Shown here: piece after piece, positions 1-7,194 of the stretch
How the letters are laid out: every line of letters begins with the position of its first letter
Numbering within the stretch: the first letter of the stretch is position 1
Source: CAADGU01 sp964581605
GTDB taxonomy: Bacteria > Chloroflexota > Anaerolineae > Promineifilales > Promineifilaceae
Length of the DNA stretch: 20,392 nucleotides
Direction of reading: 5' to 3'
Assembly (NCBI GenBank): GCA_964581605.1
Contig: CAZOPF010000100.1
Location: 1-20,392, forward strand
Translations under genes and position numbers: made by a program
Notes under the pieces: generated by a model
Seen by the model: the letters and a program-made list of their open reading frames with translations, nothing else
The model's database searches: none
What the model was told of the DNA's origin: nothing

Positions 1-52
1 CTCCCCCTTCGGCAAGCTCAGGGTTGTGTCTGGCCGGCACCTGAACCACCAC

Positions 53-59
53 GTTAGTC
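53..59 (+). other. Possible upstream integron core site (cassette left boundary)
   Basis: GTTAGTC resembles the attC/attI core consensus GTTRRRY, with one departure (T in the third R position). It lies about 60 bases before the dihydrofolate-reductase-family gene, where a cassette boundary would be expected if the attC-like site at 677-736 is real. No integrase or partner half-site can be seen because the window begins here. Taken alone it is weak evidence. Confidence 0.3.
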
Positions 60-121
60 GCTGCGAGGTGCCCGTCGGCAAGCGACAATCCAGCGGAATG
101 CCCAACTCGGAGTAAGCTCAC

Positions 122-682
122 ATGGGACTTCTAACCTTCATCCTCAACGTCACCCTGGACGGCTGCGTCGACCACCAGGAGGGAATCGCCGACGACGAGA
201 CACACGCTTTCTTCACCCGCCTTATGGACGATGGCGGGGCGATGCTTTGGGGCCGCGTCACCTACGAGATGATGGAGGGCTACTGGCCGGCGGTCGCTCG
301 CGGCGACGAGGAGGCGCCGCCGGCGATGCGCGAGTGGGCGGTCAAGCTGGAGGCCAAGCCGAAGTACGTGGTGTCGTCGACGCGAACGGACTTCCCGTGG
401 ACCAACAGCCACCACATCGGCGGCGACTTGCGCACGAGCGTGCAGCAACTCAAGGATGCGACCCCTGCCGGTGTGCTCCTTGGTAGCGGCAAGCTCGCGA
501 CCGAGCTGGACCGGCTGGATCTGATCGACGAGTACAAGTTCCTCGTCCATCCCAGGATCGCCGGTCACGGCCCAACCCTTTACGAGAGCGGGCTGCCCAG
601 CACGCGACGGCTCGAGCTGGTCTCGGCGACGCCGCTCCGCAACGGCGCGGTTGCTATGCACTACCGGCGCGTGCACGGCTAA
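122..682 (+). CDS. Dihydrofolate reductase family protein (RibD C-terminal-like)
   Basis: This 186-residue protein has the length and look of the stand-alone RibD-C/DHFR-like family (YyaP/YwjB-type). It opens with a beta strand 'LLTFILNVTLDG', followed by 'LWGRVTYEMMEGYW' and 'GVLLGSGKLATEL', the typical nucleotide-binding segments. Members are usually annotated as NADPH-dependent reductases, but the physiological substrate is mostly unknown and I would not call this a folate enzyme. ATG at 122 follows GGAG with a nine-base gap. The stop codon lies inside the left half of an attC-like site, so the gene fits a compact integron cassette. Its codons look more GC-rich than those of most of the window and it lacks the ACGGCCGT octamer, which supports transfer. 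An opposite-strand ORF over nearly the same span is a shadow. Confidence 0.85.
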   Translation: MGLLTFILNVTLDGCVDHQEGIADDETHAFFTRLMDDGGAMLWGRVTYEMMEGYWPAVARGDEEAPPAMREWAVKLEAKPKYVVSSTRTDFPWTNSHHIGGDLRTSVQQLKDATPAGVLLGSGKLATELDRLDLIDEYKFLVHPRIAGHGPTLYESGLPSTRRLELVSATPLRNGAVAMHYRRVHG

Positions 683-736
683 CATCCCCTGCAGTGGACT
701 GGCCTATCGGCCAGCCACTGAGCTTTATCGTTAGGT
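677..736 (+). other. attC-like recombination site (59-base element)
   Basis: The 60-base segment starts with GGCTAAC, close to the R'' consensus RYYYAAC, and ends with GTTAGGT, an exact GTTRRRY. Between them is an imperfect palindrome: CAGTGG (692-697) pairs with CCACTG (715-720), and CTGGCC (699-704) pairs with GGCCAG (709-714) around a TATC loop. A698 is left unpaired. An unpaired base on one arm is the hallmark by which integrases choose the recombined strand. Length, half-sites, bulge and position over the stop codon of the preceding gene all agree with attC. No integrase gene is visible. Confidence 0.6.
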
Positions 737-760
737 GGGATGGCTACGCCGCCCGACCTG

Positions 761-852
761 ATGTGCCTGGCTCACGGGTGCAGTGGGGGCGGCTACCGCC
801 GCCTAACTTCCCACTGCACCCGGTGGCAAAGCCGCAGGTGAGCCGGGCACAT
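761..852. repeat. Large imperfect inverted repeat after the cassette
   Basis: Left arm 761-787 pairs with two separated right segments. 761-775 (ATGTGCCTGGCTCAC) pairs with 838-852 with one mismatch, and 776-787 (GGGTGCAGTGGG) pairs perfectly with 810-821. An unpaired 16-base insert (822-837) sits in the right arm. The central part holds a small hairpin (788-792 with 796-800) and a GCCTAAC motif (801-807) resembling an attC half-site. It could be a degenerate long attC, a structured insertion end, or an RNA structure. No consensus GTTRRRY follows, so I leave it unnamed. Confidence 0.6.
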
Positions 853-882
853 TAAGTTCATGTTTGTTTGGGAGAGGGATGT

Positions 883-3297
883 TTAACGGCCGTACCCCAC
901 CCCGCCTCTCTTTGACTCTGCCAATAAAGTCACCACCTGTTCCTCGTGGTGCATTTTGAGCAGGTGGGCGGTTTTGGTGGAATCTTCCAGAGGAGTCACC
1001 GCTTCATCTATTGCCACAATGCGTTGATTCGTCACGGCCGTGACCGGAACATGCGCCAACCCCACCACCGGACTGCGGCGGGCGACCTGCACTTTACCGG
1101 GGCTATTTTCCTTTTCCGGCATCTCAATCCAGCGCGGCAGCAGCCGACGGCCGTACCCATCCGCCGTTACCAACAGTAGCTCATCCCCTGGTTGGGCCAA
1201 TGCCGCCCCCACTACCCGGTTATCCCGGTCGGCGCGGATGACCTGCGTGCCGGAGCCACGCAGAGTTTTGACCGGGTAGCGGGTGGCCCGGCCCGTTTCG
1301 GTGATCAGTGTCAGTTCATCTTCCATTTCCGCACCGGCCGCCAGCACGGGCACACCAAGCAGTTGGTTATCAAACATCAGGGGGACGGGCGCTTCGATGT
1401 TTTCTTGCATGACGCGCATGGGGTACGGCCGTGCCAGCCCCAACGAGGTCACAAGCAGCAGTTTGTCATGCCGTTTCACTTCGTCCCAGCGGCTCAGGCT
1501 GCACAGATATTCCCGCTGCCCCAGCATGTATACATCCCCCATGCGCACGTTCACGCTTTGCCGTTCGAGTAGCTGCCGCGCCGTCAGCAGCAGGAAGCGG
1601 TAGTGGGAGGTGATGATGAGCAGGGGTTCGTCGAGGGTGGCGGCAAGGGCGGTGTGAGCTGGCGGAGGGGCGGAGGAGAGAAGGGGCAGAGGAGATATTT
1701 CGCCTCCGCTCCCCTGCTCCCCTGCTCCTTTGCTCCCCCTCTCCCCTACTAAGGGCACGGCCGTTACCGTTTGCCCTTCTCCCAAAAAGACCAGGGCGCG
1801 GTCGGCGGCAGCGGTTACGTCTTCGATGACCCCTTCTTGAATCTGGATGCGGCGGCGCAGCAAGTCCAGATTGACCGGGCTGATTTGCGGGCGGCTGCTG
1901 CCGGATTCGGGCATGTGGGCGACATCATCGGCGGTGTACGGCCGTGCCTCCACTTCCCCTTGCGTGATGCCATGCCCAATCACCCCCAACCCGGCAGTGA
2001 CACTGCTGAACGTATCAATCACCCGCACCTTCTCATCGCCAAACTTGCGCCGCAGCATCTCGTCAAAAACCGGAATTTGCGACGAGCCGCCGGTACGGAT
2101 GACCACATCAATGGCCGCCGTTTCCAAACCGGAAGCGGCCACCGTCTCGTCAATGTGCCGGTCAATGGCCAGGATTTCTTGCTGGATAATGCGCTCAAAT
2201 TCCCCCCGCGTTACAAATTCAATCACCTTAAAACCGGGACCTTCCAGATGAATGGGCGCACCGCGTTTGTCTGATAGCTCCCGCTTGGCCCGCTCCACAA
2301 TGTCAAACATCTGCTGCCCGTAATTGCTAGAGACCAGACTAATGAGCGACTCGATTTGGTGGCGACGCTGCGCGGTCTGGGCAATATCCTCCAACATCCG
2401 CCGGTTTTGCGCTGTTTGCAGTTCCAGGATCGTTTGCCAGTTGGCGAAGGTGTCAAAAATCCAGGGCGGCACCTGCAATTTTTTGTCGCGGGGGCCAAAG
2501 TAGCTGCCTTCGCCAAAATGGGGCGGCAGTTTGGCCCGCACCAGCTTCTGGTCAAACACATCACCGGCTACGGGGATACCTCCCGTGGATAAGACCCGAT
2601 GCCCTTTCTGATCCAGGTGCATCACCGTCAGGTCAAGCGTACCACCGCCAAAGTCAAACACCAGGACGTTTTGGGGCTTATCGTTTTCGGCGGCGTAGCT
2701 GTAGGCGGCGGCAATGGGTTCGTATTGGAAGTAGACGGTTTCATAACCCGCTTTGACGGCCGCTTGCAGCAGCCGCGCCTGCGCCAGTTTGTCCTTCTCC
2801 GGTTCATTGGCAAATCGTACCGGACGGCCGAGCACCACCTCCTTGAGTTCCCGCCCCAACAATTTTTCGGCGCGGGTTTTGGTGATGTTCAGGTAGAGGG
2901 CGATGAGGTTTTCCAGAGAGTAAAAGTGTTGGCCGACAATGCTGCCCGCATAATCGGGGTCACGCAGGCCGGTTTTGATGGAGAGGAAGAGGCGGCCGGG
3001 CGCGAGCACATCCACATAGACGTAGGCGTCGGTGACGTAGAACATATCCGCGCCACGAATTTCAATTTCACCCACCCACACTTTTTTGGTCTTGACGGAA
3101 CGGCCGCTGTTTTGAGCGAAATAGGTGTCTACGGCCGCCCGCCCCACATGCAGCGTTTGTTCATTGGTGGCATACACGGCCGTGCGAATCACTTTGGGGT
3201 TGTTATTGGCCGGGTCCAGAGGCAGAACGTGAACGGTACGGCCGTCATACACCGCCATGCCCGAATTGGTCGTGCCAAAATCCATGCCCACCATCAT
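883..3297 (-). CDS. Hsp70-like ATPase fused to GyrA C-terminal-like beta-propeller
   Basis: The N-terminal part is an actin-fold Hsp70-type ATPase. It has phosphate-1 'VGMDFGTTNSG' (residues 3-13), phosphate-2 'VFDFGGGTLDL' (213-223) and an adenosine motif 'VVIRTGGSSQIP' (398-409). The usual Hsp70 substrate-binding domain is not evident. Instead, after a low-complexity linker (517-552), the C-terminus repeats a pattern like 'DELLLVTADGYGRRL' at about 499, 556, 611, 659, 704 and 757. This resembles the blade motif of the DNA gyrase A C-terminal pinwheel, though no GyrA-box is seen. The start at 3297 is chosen because AGGAGG lies seven bases upstream and the DFGTT motif follows at once; a 27-codon upstream extension in frame is unlikely. 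The gene is divergent from coaX. Its function is unknown; a chaperone-like or scaffold ATPase with a ligand- or DNA-binding propeller is an inference. Confidence 0.85.
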   Translation of the reverse strand: MMVGMDFGTTNSGMAVYDGRTVHVLPLDPANNNPKVIRTAVYATNEQTLHVGRAAVDTYFAQNSGRSVKTKKVWVGEIEIRGADMFYVTDAYVYVDVLAPGRLFLSIKTGLRDPDYAGSIVGQHFYSLENLIALYLNITKTRAEKLLGRELKEVVLGRPVRFANEPEKDKLAQARLLQAAVKAGYETVYFQYEPIAAAYSYAAENDKPQNVLVFDFGGGTLDLTVMHLDQKGHRVLSTGGIPVAGDVFDQKLVRAKLPPHFGEGSYFGPRDKKLQVPPWIFDTFANWQTILELQTAQNRRMLEDIAQTAQRRHQIESLISLVSSNYGQQMFDIVERAKRELSDKRGAPIHLEGPGFKVIEFVTRGEFERIIQQEILAIDRHIDETVAASGLETAAIDVVIRTGGSSQIPVFDEMLRRKFGDEKVRVIDTFSSVTAGLGVIGHGITQGEVEARPYTADDVAHMPESGSSRPQISPVNLDLLRRRIQIQEGVIEDVTAAADRALVFLGEGQTVTAVPLVGERGSKGAGEQGSGGEISPLPLLSSAPPPAHTALAATLDEPLLIITSHYRFLLLTARQLLERQSVNVRMGDVYMLGQREYLCSLSRWDEVKRHDKLLLVTSLGLARPYPMRVMQENIEAPVPLMFDNQLLGVPVLAAGAEMEDELTLITETGRATRYPVKTLRGSGTQVIRADRDNRVVGAALAQPGDELLLVTADGYGRRLLPRWIEMPEKENSPGKVQVARRSPVVGLAHVPVTAVTNQRIVAIDEAVTPLEDSTKTAHLLKMHHEEQVVTLLAESKRGGVGYGR
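1642..1749 (-). repeat. Purine/pyrimidine low-complexity repeat inside the Hsp70-like gene
   Basis: On the plus strand a purine-rich tract (about 1663-1697) is followed by a pyrimidine-rich tract of CTCCCCTG units (about 1709-1747). The two are partly complementary, so the element can fold back. It encodes the Gly/Ser/Pro linker (residues 517-552) between two predicted propeller blades. The sequence looks like an intergenic repeat that has been captured in frame. Confidence 0.6.
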
Positions 3298-3683
3298 GCT
3301 GATTCCTCCTTTTGCCGCCAGGGGGCTACACCCAGAGCGGTCTAACAGGTTACCGGGGTCAAATACGCGAACTGCCAAGTCTATTCCCGGACGGCCGTTT
3401 CGTCAAATAAAAACAAGTCGTTCGTATCTATTCACCGCAGAGAGCGCAAAGATGTAAGAAAAAACTTTGCATCCTTCGCGTTCTTTGCGGTTAAATTCCA
3501 GAGAAACTGAACAGTTGCCACTTGAGAATTGCAGAAGAGTTTGCCACAAGTTTGCCCACCACACACGGGCATGGTTAAAATCCCCCCCTTTGTGGACACT
3601 TCACAAATCGAAAACCTACCAGGGCAAAACGGCACAACTTTTTTCTTCCTCTTGTGCCACTTTGCCCCTTTGCGTAAATAAAA
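3298..3683. other. Divergent intergenic region with dispersed-repeat inverted pair
   Basis: This 386-base AT-richer gap separates the divergent Hsp70-like gene and coaX and must hold both promoters. It contains one ACGGCCGT (3391-3398) and an inverted repeat: 3434-3454 (starting ACCGCAGAGAGCGC) pairs imperfectly with 3471-3492 across an A-rich loop. The arms resemble 'TTCACCGCAGAGA...CTTTGCGG' elements scattered in many environmental bacterial genomes. I see no clear gene, and no promoter that I trust. Confidence 0.55.
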
Positions 3684-4454
3684 ATGTTACTGGCAATTGA
3701 TATAGGCAATACTAACATCACTCTGGGCGTGTGGCACGAAGATGTCTGGCAACAGCATTGGCGGCTGCAAACAAACCCCACCCGCACGGCCGATGAATAC
3801 GGCCTGCTGCTCAAAGGTCTGCTGCGCGATGCCGGTGTTGCCACCATTCACGGCGTCATCATCACCTCCGTCGTACCTGCCCTCACCCAAACCCTCACCG
3901 AAGTGAGCGACCTTTATCTGGCCTGCCGCCCGCTCATCGTCACCTCCCGGCTCGACCTGGGGTTGGCCATCAAAGTGGATGCGCCGGAAGCCGTGGGCAC
4001 CGACCGGCTGGTCAACTGCGTGGCTGCGTACTATCTCTTTCCCGGCCCCAGCATTGTCATAGACATGGGCACGGCCACCAAGCTGGATGTGGTTTCAGCG
4101 CGGGCTGAATTTCTGGGCGGCGTCATTGCCCCCGGCCTGCGCCTGGCGGCCGACGCGCTCGCCAGCCGCGCCGCCAAATTGAGCCATGTGGCCCTGGAAG
4201 CGCCGCCCGCCGCCATCGGCCGCAACACCGTTCACGCCATGCAATCCGGCCTCATCCTGGGTTACGTCTCCCTCATCGAAGGCATGGTGGCCCGGCTGCG
4301 TGCCGAACACCCTGACCGGGAACAGCCCATTCACGTCCTGGGCACAGGCGGGTTGATCGGGTTGATTGCCCCACACACGGCCGTCATCCACCACATTGAC
4401 CCCTGGCTGACGCTAACCGGCCTGCGCCTCATCCATGAGCGGGTGATCGGGTGA
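3684..4454 (+). CDS. coaX: Type III pantothenate kinase
   Basis: CoaX phosphorylates pantothenate with ATP, the first committed step of coenzyme A synthesis, in the cytoplasm. The 256-residue length is normal for the family. The N-terminal phosphate-binding motif 'LLAIDIGNTNITLGVW' is clear, followed by 'GTDRLVNCVAAY' and 'IVIDMGTATKLDVV', the conserved acidic and second phosphate motifs of this acetate/sugar kinase-fold enzyme, then 'FLGGVIAPGLRLAADALASRAAKL'. 'GTGGLIGLIAP' matches the adenosine segment. ATG at 3684 starts directly before the first motif; no good Shine-Dalgarno is seen. The 3' end runs into short GTGA-rich repeats (about 4443-4470). It stands alone, with no other CoA genes nearby. 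Confidence 0.95.
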   Translation: MLLAIDIGNTNITLGVWHEDVWQQHWRLQTNPTRTADEYGLLLKGLLRDAGVATIHGVIITSVVPALTQTLTEVSDLYLACRPLIVTSRLDLGLAIKVDAPEAVGTDRLVNCVAAYYLFPGPSIVIDMGTATKLDVVSARAEFLGGVIAPGLRLAADALASRAAKLSHVALEAPPAAIGRNTVHAMQSGLILGYVSLIEGMVARLRAEHPDREQPIHVLGTGGLIGLIAPHTAVIHHIDPWLTLTGLRLIHERVIG

Positions 4455-4512
4455 TGAGGTGAAGAGGTGACCAAATAAAGAACATGCGCCAAAACATCAA
4501 AACAATTTACCG

Positions 4513-4524
4513 ATTACGCATCAC
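4513..4524. repeat. Dispersed 12-mer ATTACGCATCAC, copy 1
   Basis: An exact 12-base copy of a sequence also present at 12354-12365 (same orientation) and, reverse-complemented, at 7892-7903. Here it lies upstream of the solute-binding lipoprotein gene in a field of short repeats (about 4508-4623). Confidence 0.75.
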
Positions 4525-4539
4525 TGATTACCGATTACG

Positions 4540-4623
4540 CCTCACGCCTCACGCCTCACGCCTCACGATGCACGGCTTATCGCTCACGGCTTACTGCTTA
4601 CTGCTCACTGTTCACTGCTTACT
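4540..4623 (+). repeat. Heptanucleotide tandem repeats running into the lipoprotein start
   Basis: Four perfect CCTCACG units occupy 4540-4567 and end exactly at the ATG at 4568. After a short break, degenerate GCTTACT/GCTCACT/GTTCACT units of seven bases fill 4582-4623. Because 7 x 3 is 21, the second array translates as a seven-residue hydrophobic repeat (LTAYCLL, LTVHCLL) and makes up most of the signal peptide of the downstream gene. Confidence 0.8.
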
Positions 4624-6124
4624 CCTCCTCACTGCCTGCCAGATGGGCACCCCCCCCCGCCTGGCCGCTGAAGCCACCCGCACTGCCTGGACGCCCACGC
4701 CCACGCCGGAAAAAGTCGTGTTGCCGGTTGACGGGACACCCGTGCCGGCCCTGACCCAAGCAGAAACCATAACATCGGCCGTGCCCAATGCGTCCATTTC
4801 TGTTTGGGTGAACGAAACCTCCCCCGAACACCGGGCCGCCTTGCAACAAATGGCGGATGAATTTTCGGAGTTGGCTCAAGTAGATGTGGAATTGATGTTT
4901 ATGTCGCCGCCATTGCTGCCGGATTTGGTACACACGGCCGTACTCTCCGGCACCCTGCCCGACATCATCATCCACCCCCTCGAATACACCGCCGGTTGGG
5001 CCGAACGGGGGATATTGAACGTGGCGGCAGCGGAAACGGCCGTGACCCAAATCGGCCGTGACACCTTCGACCCCGCCGCCCTGGAACTGCTCACAGTAGA
5101 CGGCCAACTCGCCGCCCTGCCCAGCAACGGCTACAAACAACTGCTCATCTACCGCACCGATTGGTTTGAAGAGGCCAACCTGGATGTACCCGACAACTTC
5201 GCCGCTATGTATGCCGCCGCCGAAGCCACCACCGACCGCGAAAATTTACGCGCCGGTTTTGTCATCCCCACCGAATCCAACCTCATCACCACCCATCAGG
5301 CCTTTGAGCAAATCGCCTTAGCCAATGGCTGCACCCTCATTGACGAAAAAGGGGAAGTGCTGCTGCCCGAACCACCCTGCCGCGAAGCACTGGACTTTTA
5401 CTTCCGCATCGTCAACCAGTTCAGCCCCATCGGTGTGCAAACCGACACCAGCACCCGCAATGCTTACCTGGCCGGCCGCACCGGGCTGATCATGGCCGGG
5501 CCGGAGATGCTGCCCCTGCTGGCCGGGCTGGACGACTCTCTCCCCCCCACCTGCCCCGAATGTGCTGGCGACCCCCAATTCCTGGCCGAAAACAGCGCCA
5601 TCCTGACCGAAATTGAAGGTGAAAATGGCGGCTCGGCCGGGTTCAGCAATATCACCAACCTGGGCATTACCAGCGCGGCGGATGTGGGCACGGCCGTCGC
5701 CTTTGCCAACTTCTGGTTCAATGAAGGGTACGACACCTGGCTGGGCGTTAACAGTGAACGCAAAGTGCCGCTGCGGTGGGGCACGGCCGTAAACCCTACC
5801 CAATTCATTGACACCTGGGGCCACACCGGCGCCCCCTCTCTGGCCGACCTGTACGGTGAGGAACTTATTGCCCAACTGCGCGATGGCGTGGCCGCCGCGC
5901 CGCGCTGGGGTATTCGCCAGGGGCAGGGCAGCCTGCTCACCACCCTCTATGAAAACCTGACCATTTCCGTCACCCTCCAGGAGATGCTGAGTGGTTATTT
6001 TAACCCTACCCAAACCATCATCGAGGCGTACAATAGGGTCACTGACGAAATCCCCAACTATCAGTATGATAGAGACCTGGAAACGGAATTTCAGGCAGAA
6101 GAAACACCAGAAAGTGAAGAGTAA
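4568..6124 (+). CDS. Extracellular solute-binding lipoprotein (family 1, sugar-type ABC)
   Basis: The 518-residue form starts with a hydrophobic signal peptide and lipobox 'LLLLTAC' (Cys 24), so the mature protein should be lipid-anchored outside the membrane. A TP-rich tether follows ('WTPTPTPEK'). The body matches family 1 solute-binding proteins (MalE/UgpB-like): 'ISVWVNETSPEHRAALQQMADEF', 'SGTLPDIIIHP', 'AALPSNGYKQLLIYRTDWFEEANLDVP' and 'AYLAGRTGLIMAGPE'. Such proteins deliver sugars or similar ligands to an ABC importer, but no permease or ATPase is near and the ligand cannot be named. An in-frame ATG at 4484 adds 28 residues encoded by repeat DNA; I prefer 4568 because the signal peptide then has normal length. 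It is followed by a hydrolase-like gene after 65 bases. Confidence 0.85.
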   Translation: MHGLSLTAYCLLLTVHCLLLLTACQMGTPPRLAAEATRTAWTPTPTPEKVVLPVDGTPVPALTQAETITSAVPNASISVWVNETSPEHRAALQQMADEFSELAQVDVELMFMSPPLLPDLVHTAVLSGTLPDIIIHPLEYTAGWAERGILNVAAAETAVTQIGRDTFDPAALELLTVDGQLAALPSNGYKQLLIYRTDWFEEANLDVPDNFAAMYAAAEATTDRENLRAGFVIPTESNLITTHQAFEQIALANGCTLIDEKGEVLLPEPPCREALDFYFRIVNQFSPIGVQTDTSTRNAYLAGRTGLIMAGPEMLPLLAGLDDSLPPTCPECAGDPQFLAENSAILTEIEGENGGSAGFSNITNLGITSAADVGTAVAFANFWFNEGYDTWLGVNSERKVPLRWGTAVNPTQFIDTWGHTGAPSLADLYGEELIAQLRDGVAAAPRWGIRQGQGSLLTTLYENLTISVTLQEMLSGYFNPTQTIIEAYNRVTDEIPNYQYDRDLETEFQAEETPESEE

Positions 6125-6136
6125 AGTAAAGAGCAT

Positions 6137-6159
6137 GGGTCAATCTTGAAGGTTGAACC
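6137..6159. repeat. Palindromic repeat, GGTTCAATCTTGAAG family, copy 1
   Basis: GGGTCAATCTTGAAGGTTGAACC forms an imperfect palindrome in the gap between the solute-binding protein and the hydrolase-like gene. A longer, perfect relative lies at 16420-16452. There is no U-tract, so it is not an obvious intrinsic terminator. Confidence 0.6.
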
Positions 6160-6189
6160 GGTCTGACTACCAAATATCTCAATACCACC

Positions 6190-7194
6190 ATGACTACTCA
6201 ACCATACATTGAAGAAACCTTTGGCGTCTTGACGGATGATGATTTGTACCTGGATTGTATCCTGGTACGGCCGTCCAACATCCCCGACGAAGAACTTCAA
6301 TCGTTGCGGGTGTGGGTGCCTAAATTTCCCCTCACCAAAACCAGCGTCATCACCTGTGCCCGCCAGGAAGTGCAGTATTACGGCGTGCAGCGTAAAATGG
6401 CGCACCTGGTCTTTGACTTGCGTGGCACAGGCGAAAGTGAAGGGGCCATGGGGGATGAGAGCTTTGACCATGACCTCCATGCCATCCGCGAATGGGCTAA
6501 AGAGCGGTTTGGCCAGATCAATGTGGGTTTTTTAGGGACGCCGAACTCAGCTTACGGCCGTGTCAACCTCTGGCCCCTCGGCCCCGGCTCCATGATGGAA
6601 AGCTACCAATACCCGGCCGTCAGCGGCGAAGTGACCCCGCCTACCATTCTCTATCTGGCTACCTACGGCAACTTTGGCAAAACAGATGATGTGGTCTGCA
6701 CCCGGCTGGCCCAGGCCGGCTACGAACTCTTTGGCCTTGACCCACTGCGTTACCTGCTGCACGCCAGCAGCCAGGGCCGCCTCAAACCAGAAGACCTGAC
6801 AAACGACCTGAAAATGCTGATCCAGATGTTGCCCAGCCAGCCTTTGATCATCGGGCAGCCGTTGGCGGCGGGGCTGGCCTTATTGTGGGCCAGCCACGTA
6901 CCCCAGATCAAAGGCGTCATAGCTATTGGCCGGGCGCAAGCCAGCTTTACCCCCGCCCACATCTTCCACAACAACAACCCTTACACCTATTTACTCAGCC
7001 GGTATGTGAAAAACATCGCCCCTCGCCCGGCCGCCCTGGTTATGCTCACCGACCACGCCATGGGTGGCGATGAGCAGGAATTCACCGCCCTGTACCAAAG
7101 CCTGCAAGAACCACGCCGCCTGGAAAAGATGGAACGCCTCAGCTTTGCCGCCCTGCAAGACCTCCTGCAATGGGTCCACCACTCCGGCAAATGA
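6190..7194 (+). CDS. Alpha/beta-hydrolase-like protein lacking an evident nucleophile
   Basis: The 334-residue protein resembles alpha/beta hydrolases of the CocE/S15 or acyltransferase-associated kind: 'AHLVFDLRGTGESEG' (71-85) is the typical strand-loop after the oxyanion region, followed by 'FDHDLHAIREWAKERFG'. At the expected nucleophile elbow the sequence is 'VGFLGTPNSAYG' (112-123), with Pro where GxSxG needs Ser. A second hydrolase-like start ('PTILYLATYGNFGKTDDVVCTRLAQAGYELFGLD', 151-184, split here by description only) leads to a second elbow 'IIGQPLAAGLAL' (220-231), again without Ser. It may therefore be a non-catalytic or divergent fold. ATG 7191 of the methyltransferase overlaps its TGA, so the pair is translationally coupled. 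Exact function unknown. Confidence 0.75.
   Translation: MTTQPYIEETFGVLTDDDLYLDCILVRPSNIPDEELQSLRVWVPKFPLTKTSVITCARQEVQYYGVQRKMAHLVFDLRGTGESEGAMGDESFDHDLHAIREWAKERFGQINVGFLGTPNSAYGRVNLWPLGPGSMMESYQYPAVSGEVTPPTILYLATYGNFGKTDDVVCTRLAQAGYELFGLDPLRYLLHASSQGRLKPEDLTNDLKMLIQMLPSQPLIIGQPLAAGLALLWASHVPQIKGVIAIGRAQASFTPAHIFHNNNPYTYLLSRYVKNIAPRPAALVMLTDHAMGGDEQEFTALYQSLQEPRRLEKMERLSFAALQDLLQWVHHSGK

Noticed and set aside
131..685. Minus-strand ORF opposite the dihydrofolate-reductase-family gene
   Set aside because: Arginine-rich shadow with no recognisable domain; the plus-strand protein has clear family motifs.
738..860. A second full attC site
   Set aside because: GCCTAAC fits one half-site, but no GTTRRRY core is found at a suitable distance downstream.
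2599..3345. Plus-strand ORF of 248 codons opposite the Hsp70-like gene
   Set aside because: It mirrors the codons of a clear ATPase domain and shows no motif of its own.
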